Shown here piece by piece: positions 61,605 through 64,000 of a stretch of 64,000 nucleotides of DNA (position 1 is the first letter of the stretch; each line of letters begins with the position of its first letter). This DNA comes from Siphonodentalium dalli (Eukaryota; Mollusca; Scaphopoda; Gadilida; Siphonodentaliidae): positions 128,726,754-128,790,753 of the forward strand of contig CP136061.1 in NCBI GenBank assembly GCA_032622095.1, in the 5' to 3' direction. A program made the translations under genes and the position numbers. Below the pieces are notes generated by a model, which saw only the letters and a program-made list of their open reading frames with translations, did not search any database and was not told the origin of the DNA.

Positions 61605-63425
61605 TATGAACTCCTCTCCCATTATACGGATGTTATCAGTCTTTGTAAACATACATTCAGATTCACACTGATACTGAGTATATTGCATTCCCATCAACTT
61701 TTCATTTATGTACGGTTGCGGGCTTCCCCCAAATTACGTCACACCGCGCTAAATATAAATTTAAAATTAGTCGTGATTGACAGGTGTAAACATGGTCACG
61801 TGCCAGTGCCGTCATGGCCGCTTCAACCCATGTGAAGCCGATTCTCAGAATCGGAATTAATAGTTGCAGGGTTTGTGACTTTTCGCTTGGCGATAGTTTT
61901 ACCGACAATAAAGGTAAACAGCATCCAGGTTCCAAAATAAAATGTATTTTAAAGACAGATCTGCTTGAAATAATAAAAAATGTTAATTTATGTGGATTTC
62001 TTGGACTTAGAACAAATTAGTTCCATGACGTCATGGATACTATTTTTAACAACCTTTAGCCACACCATCGGAATTTCCACACCAAGAGCACGTGACATGT
62101 TAATAGTTGTTTTTATTGGCGCACACATTTCTTAGAGTAAGTTTTTATTGGCGGTAAATACAAGGAATCCCGGGTTTGGGAAATGAAAACTGAACGAAAG
62201 GTCGTCAGACCCACTATTTTTTATATGTGGGTATGTAGTTTACTCCAGACTGGGATGCTACGGTCCATATTATGGCACCATATGGCTTTCTATGCATAAA
62301 ATAGCAGGCAAACTGTGCAGTGTGTGAACGTAACGTGTGTAAGTCCAAGGATGATATATATAAAACACCATCTTGTCAAGTAATAAATGCAGTTCCACTG
62401 CAGAAAAAAGCGAGGATATAGTTATACGTCTTTTCCTCCGCTCGCTGCGTGTTGTTGTTGGTTAGAAGGAACTAAATGTTTTCCATATAATAACGAAGAA
62501 AAAGTGTGGTTATCTCAACTGTTTGGAAAACACTTCGTGTTCTGGTCGTTTCTCGTATCACCCGTAGCCCCTTTGCAGGGATAGGTATCTATAAGAAGGT
62601 GTCTATAATATATTGGTTTCTGGTGCCCTTGTTGACTGTAGTTGATGCATGAATCGAATGATAAGGGTAATTTTCTTATCAGAAATTCAAATAGCGACAA
62701 AGATGTTACAGCAGAGGAACCAATGTGAACGTTTTCCAACCGCCAATTTTTTGCGGGCGTTTGTTTAATCTAGCTTACATTGCGGCAATTTGAAACCCAG
62801 TAAATTTATTTATTTTGCATACACCAAAGGAGATAACTTTTGCTAGATAAACAAGACAGAGTTCATTAAACTACAGACGGAAAAAAGCTCTTGGGTATGG
62901 TTACAGGTCATAAATTTCACCTCGATAACATTTATGACATTTAGCACACTACTTCACAGATTTTTCGCAAAATTTTTGCTTTGATTGAACCTTTAAAGTA
63001 ACACGTTCTGTTCTATATTATTCGAACAATAAAGATTAGCATTTATATAATCCAAACGAAGAGAGTATGGGGGGGGGGGTATAATTTGGTCATATTTCGT
63101 TGACGCCAGGGCTTCGTTGAGTTTACAAGTTACAAAATAGAAAGCTCGAGTAGAAAGGGTGTTTAGGATTTAAAAGATGTTTGGACAATCTCATGTGCCA
63201 TGGCTTTATTCAAGAATAAACAAAATGCAATGACCTCTCACTATACTGAACCAGTGAAGTCAGCAATTGCACAACATCATTTCTTGAAATGCCGCTTCAG
63301 TTATCATAATCGATTAATTGCCAAAAAAATAATGCTAACCACTGTTAACTATAATATAGAATTGCCCCAAACGTGTTATTTATCAACATTTTGTTCAACG
63401 ATTTTTGGCCAAATTGTCAATATCT
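61605..63425. other. Intergenic stretch, nothing recognised
   Basis: One TGACGTCA at 62036-62043 and a short G-run at 63069-63078. ORFs show no domain. Confidence 0.45.
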
Positions 63426-63429
63426 AACA

Positions 63430-63669
63430 CCCACTTGTTTTTTTTAGAGTTATCCATCTTCATCCGCAATTTGGCCTGAGGCCGTCGGCTTGACTAATAT
63501 ATTTGTCAGACCGCCAAAAATTACATATCTCGGGAAATAACAAATTTAAAAAATCGATATCTGATCACCCTCAGCTTTGATGGGTAAGTTCATCGACTCT
63601 AATAAAATATTTTTACCCCCGAAACCAAAGAAATAGTAATTTAGGACCGTTCATTCGGATTACGTATCT
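63430..63669. mobile_element. TTAA-flanked MITE, family G copy 2 (partial)
   Basis: 'AAATCGATATCTGATCACC', 'AGCTTTGATGGGT', 'ATCGACTCTAATAAAATATT' and 'ATTCGGATTACGTATCT' before TTAA (63670-63673) follow the right half of the 49916 element. The left end is not clear. Confidence 0.65.
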
Positions 63670-64000
63670 TTAACTATGGCATGTTGGTCGAAATCGATAG
63701 AGAAAATTTCATGAATATATCAAGTTTCATTTTCGTCTGACAAGAATTGGCTTCAAATTTGGGACTGACTTTTTGAATGCTATTTCCACCATTAAATAAC
63801 ACTTATATCTTCGGAAATTGAAGTCAGAAATATTCTGTGGAACTTTAAAGAATATGATATAATAAGCTTAGCTTGAAACAATCTGCGTGGGTAAATTGTA
63901 AATAGTCTCTTCGACTATATCTCCCCTGATAATATATATCGTTATATGTGTTTCTTATTTGTATTGTTATGTTCTGCACTTCTAGTCATGTGTATAGTGT

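Noticed and set aside
1-64000. tRNA, rRNA or snRNA genes
   Set aside because: No cloverleaf with A and B boxes, and no rRNA core sequence, could be recognised by eye. A tRNAscan-SE and Rfam search would settle this.

Overview
The window is AT-rich genomic DNA from an animal, with long introns, GT-AG splice sites and dense non-autonomous transposons. Its one confidently recognised protein-coding gene is the 5' part of a filamin (FLNA/B/C-like, actin cross-linker), read on the minus strand. Five coding exons splice cleanly in frame: exon 1 at 44368-44020, exon 2 at 9824-9475, exon 3 at 7254-6988, exon 4 at 5738-5661 and exon 5 at 829-667. Together they encode about 402 residues: an acidic N-terminus, the two calponin-homology (CH) domains of the actin-binding domain, immunoglobulin-like repeat 1 and the start of repeat 2. 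The rest of the gene lies beyond position 1. Repeats built around 'GGCCATAACTC' and 'AACAAGAGG' remind me of lophotrochozoan (mollusc-type) genomes. That is a weak inference, and I cannot name a species.

Layout. Positions 1-9824 hold exons 5 to 2, and their introns are full of MITEs (small transposons without a transposase). Positions 9825-44019 are the single, about 34 kb first intron. It carries more MITEs, tandem blocks of the ATAACTC repeat, a dead LINE reverse-transcriptase fragment, a long inverted repeat, a large GA microsatellite and a six-copy satellite with a monomer of about 485 bp (32320-35224). Positions 44020-44368 are exon 1 with the start codon. Positions 44369-64000 are 5' flanking or intergenic DNA. 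This part has a hAT element with a perfect 8-bp target-site duplication only about 340 bp upstream of the ATG, several TTAA-flanked elements, nested hairpin MITEs, a second LINE remnant and more tandem repeats.

The main interest is repeat biology rather than a new gene system. Target-site duplications and terminal repeats allow many elements to be delimited: TA-flanked Tc1/mariner-like and pogo/Tigger-like elements, TTAA-flanked piggyBac-like and Kolobok-like elements, and 8-bp-flanked hAT elements. The satellite monomer looks like a whole TTAA-flanked element plus about 90 bp of host spacer, amplified in tandem, with diverged single copies at 12.7 kb and 61.2 kb. A hairpin module of about 68 bp occurs eight times inside elements that have different ends. 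I found no tRNA, rRNA, CRISPR array or bacterial-type operon, and no second convincing protein gene. Most ORFs over 60 codons look like chance or repeat-derived ORFs.
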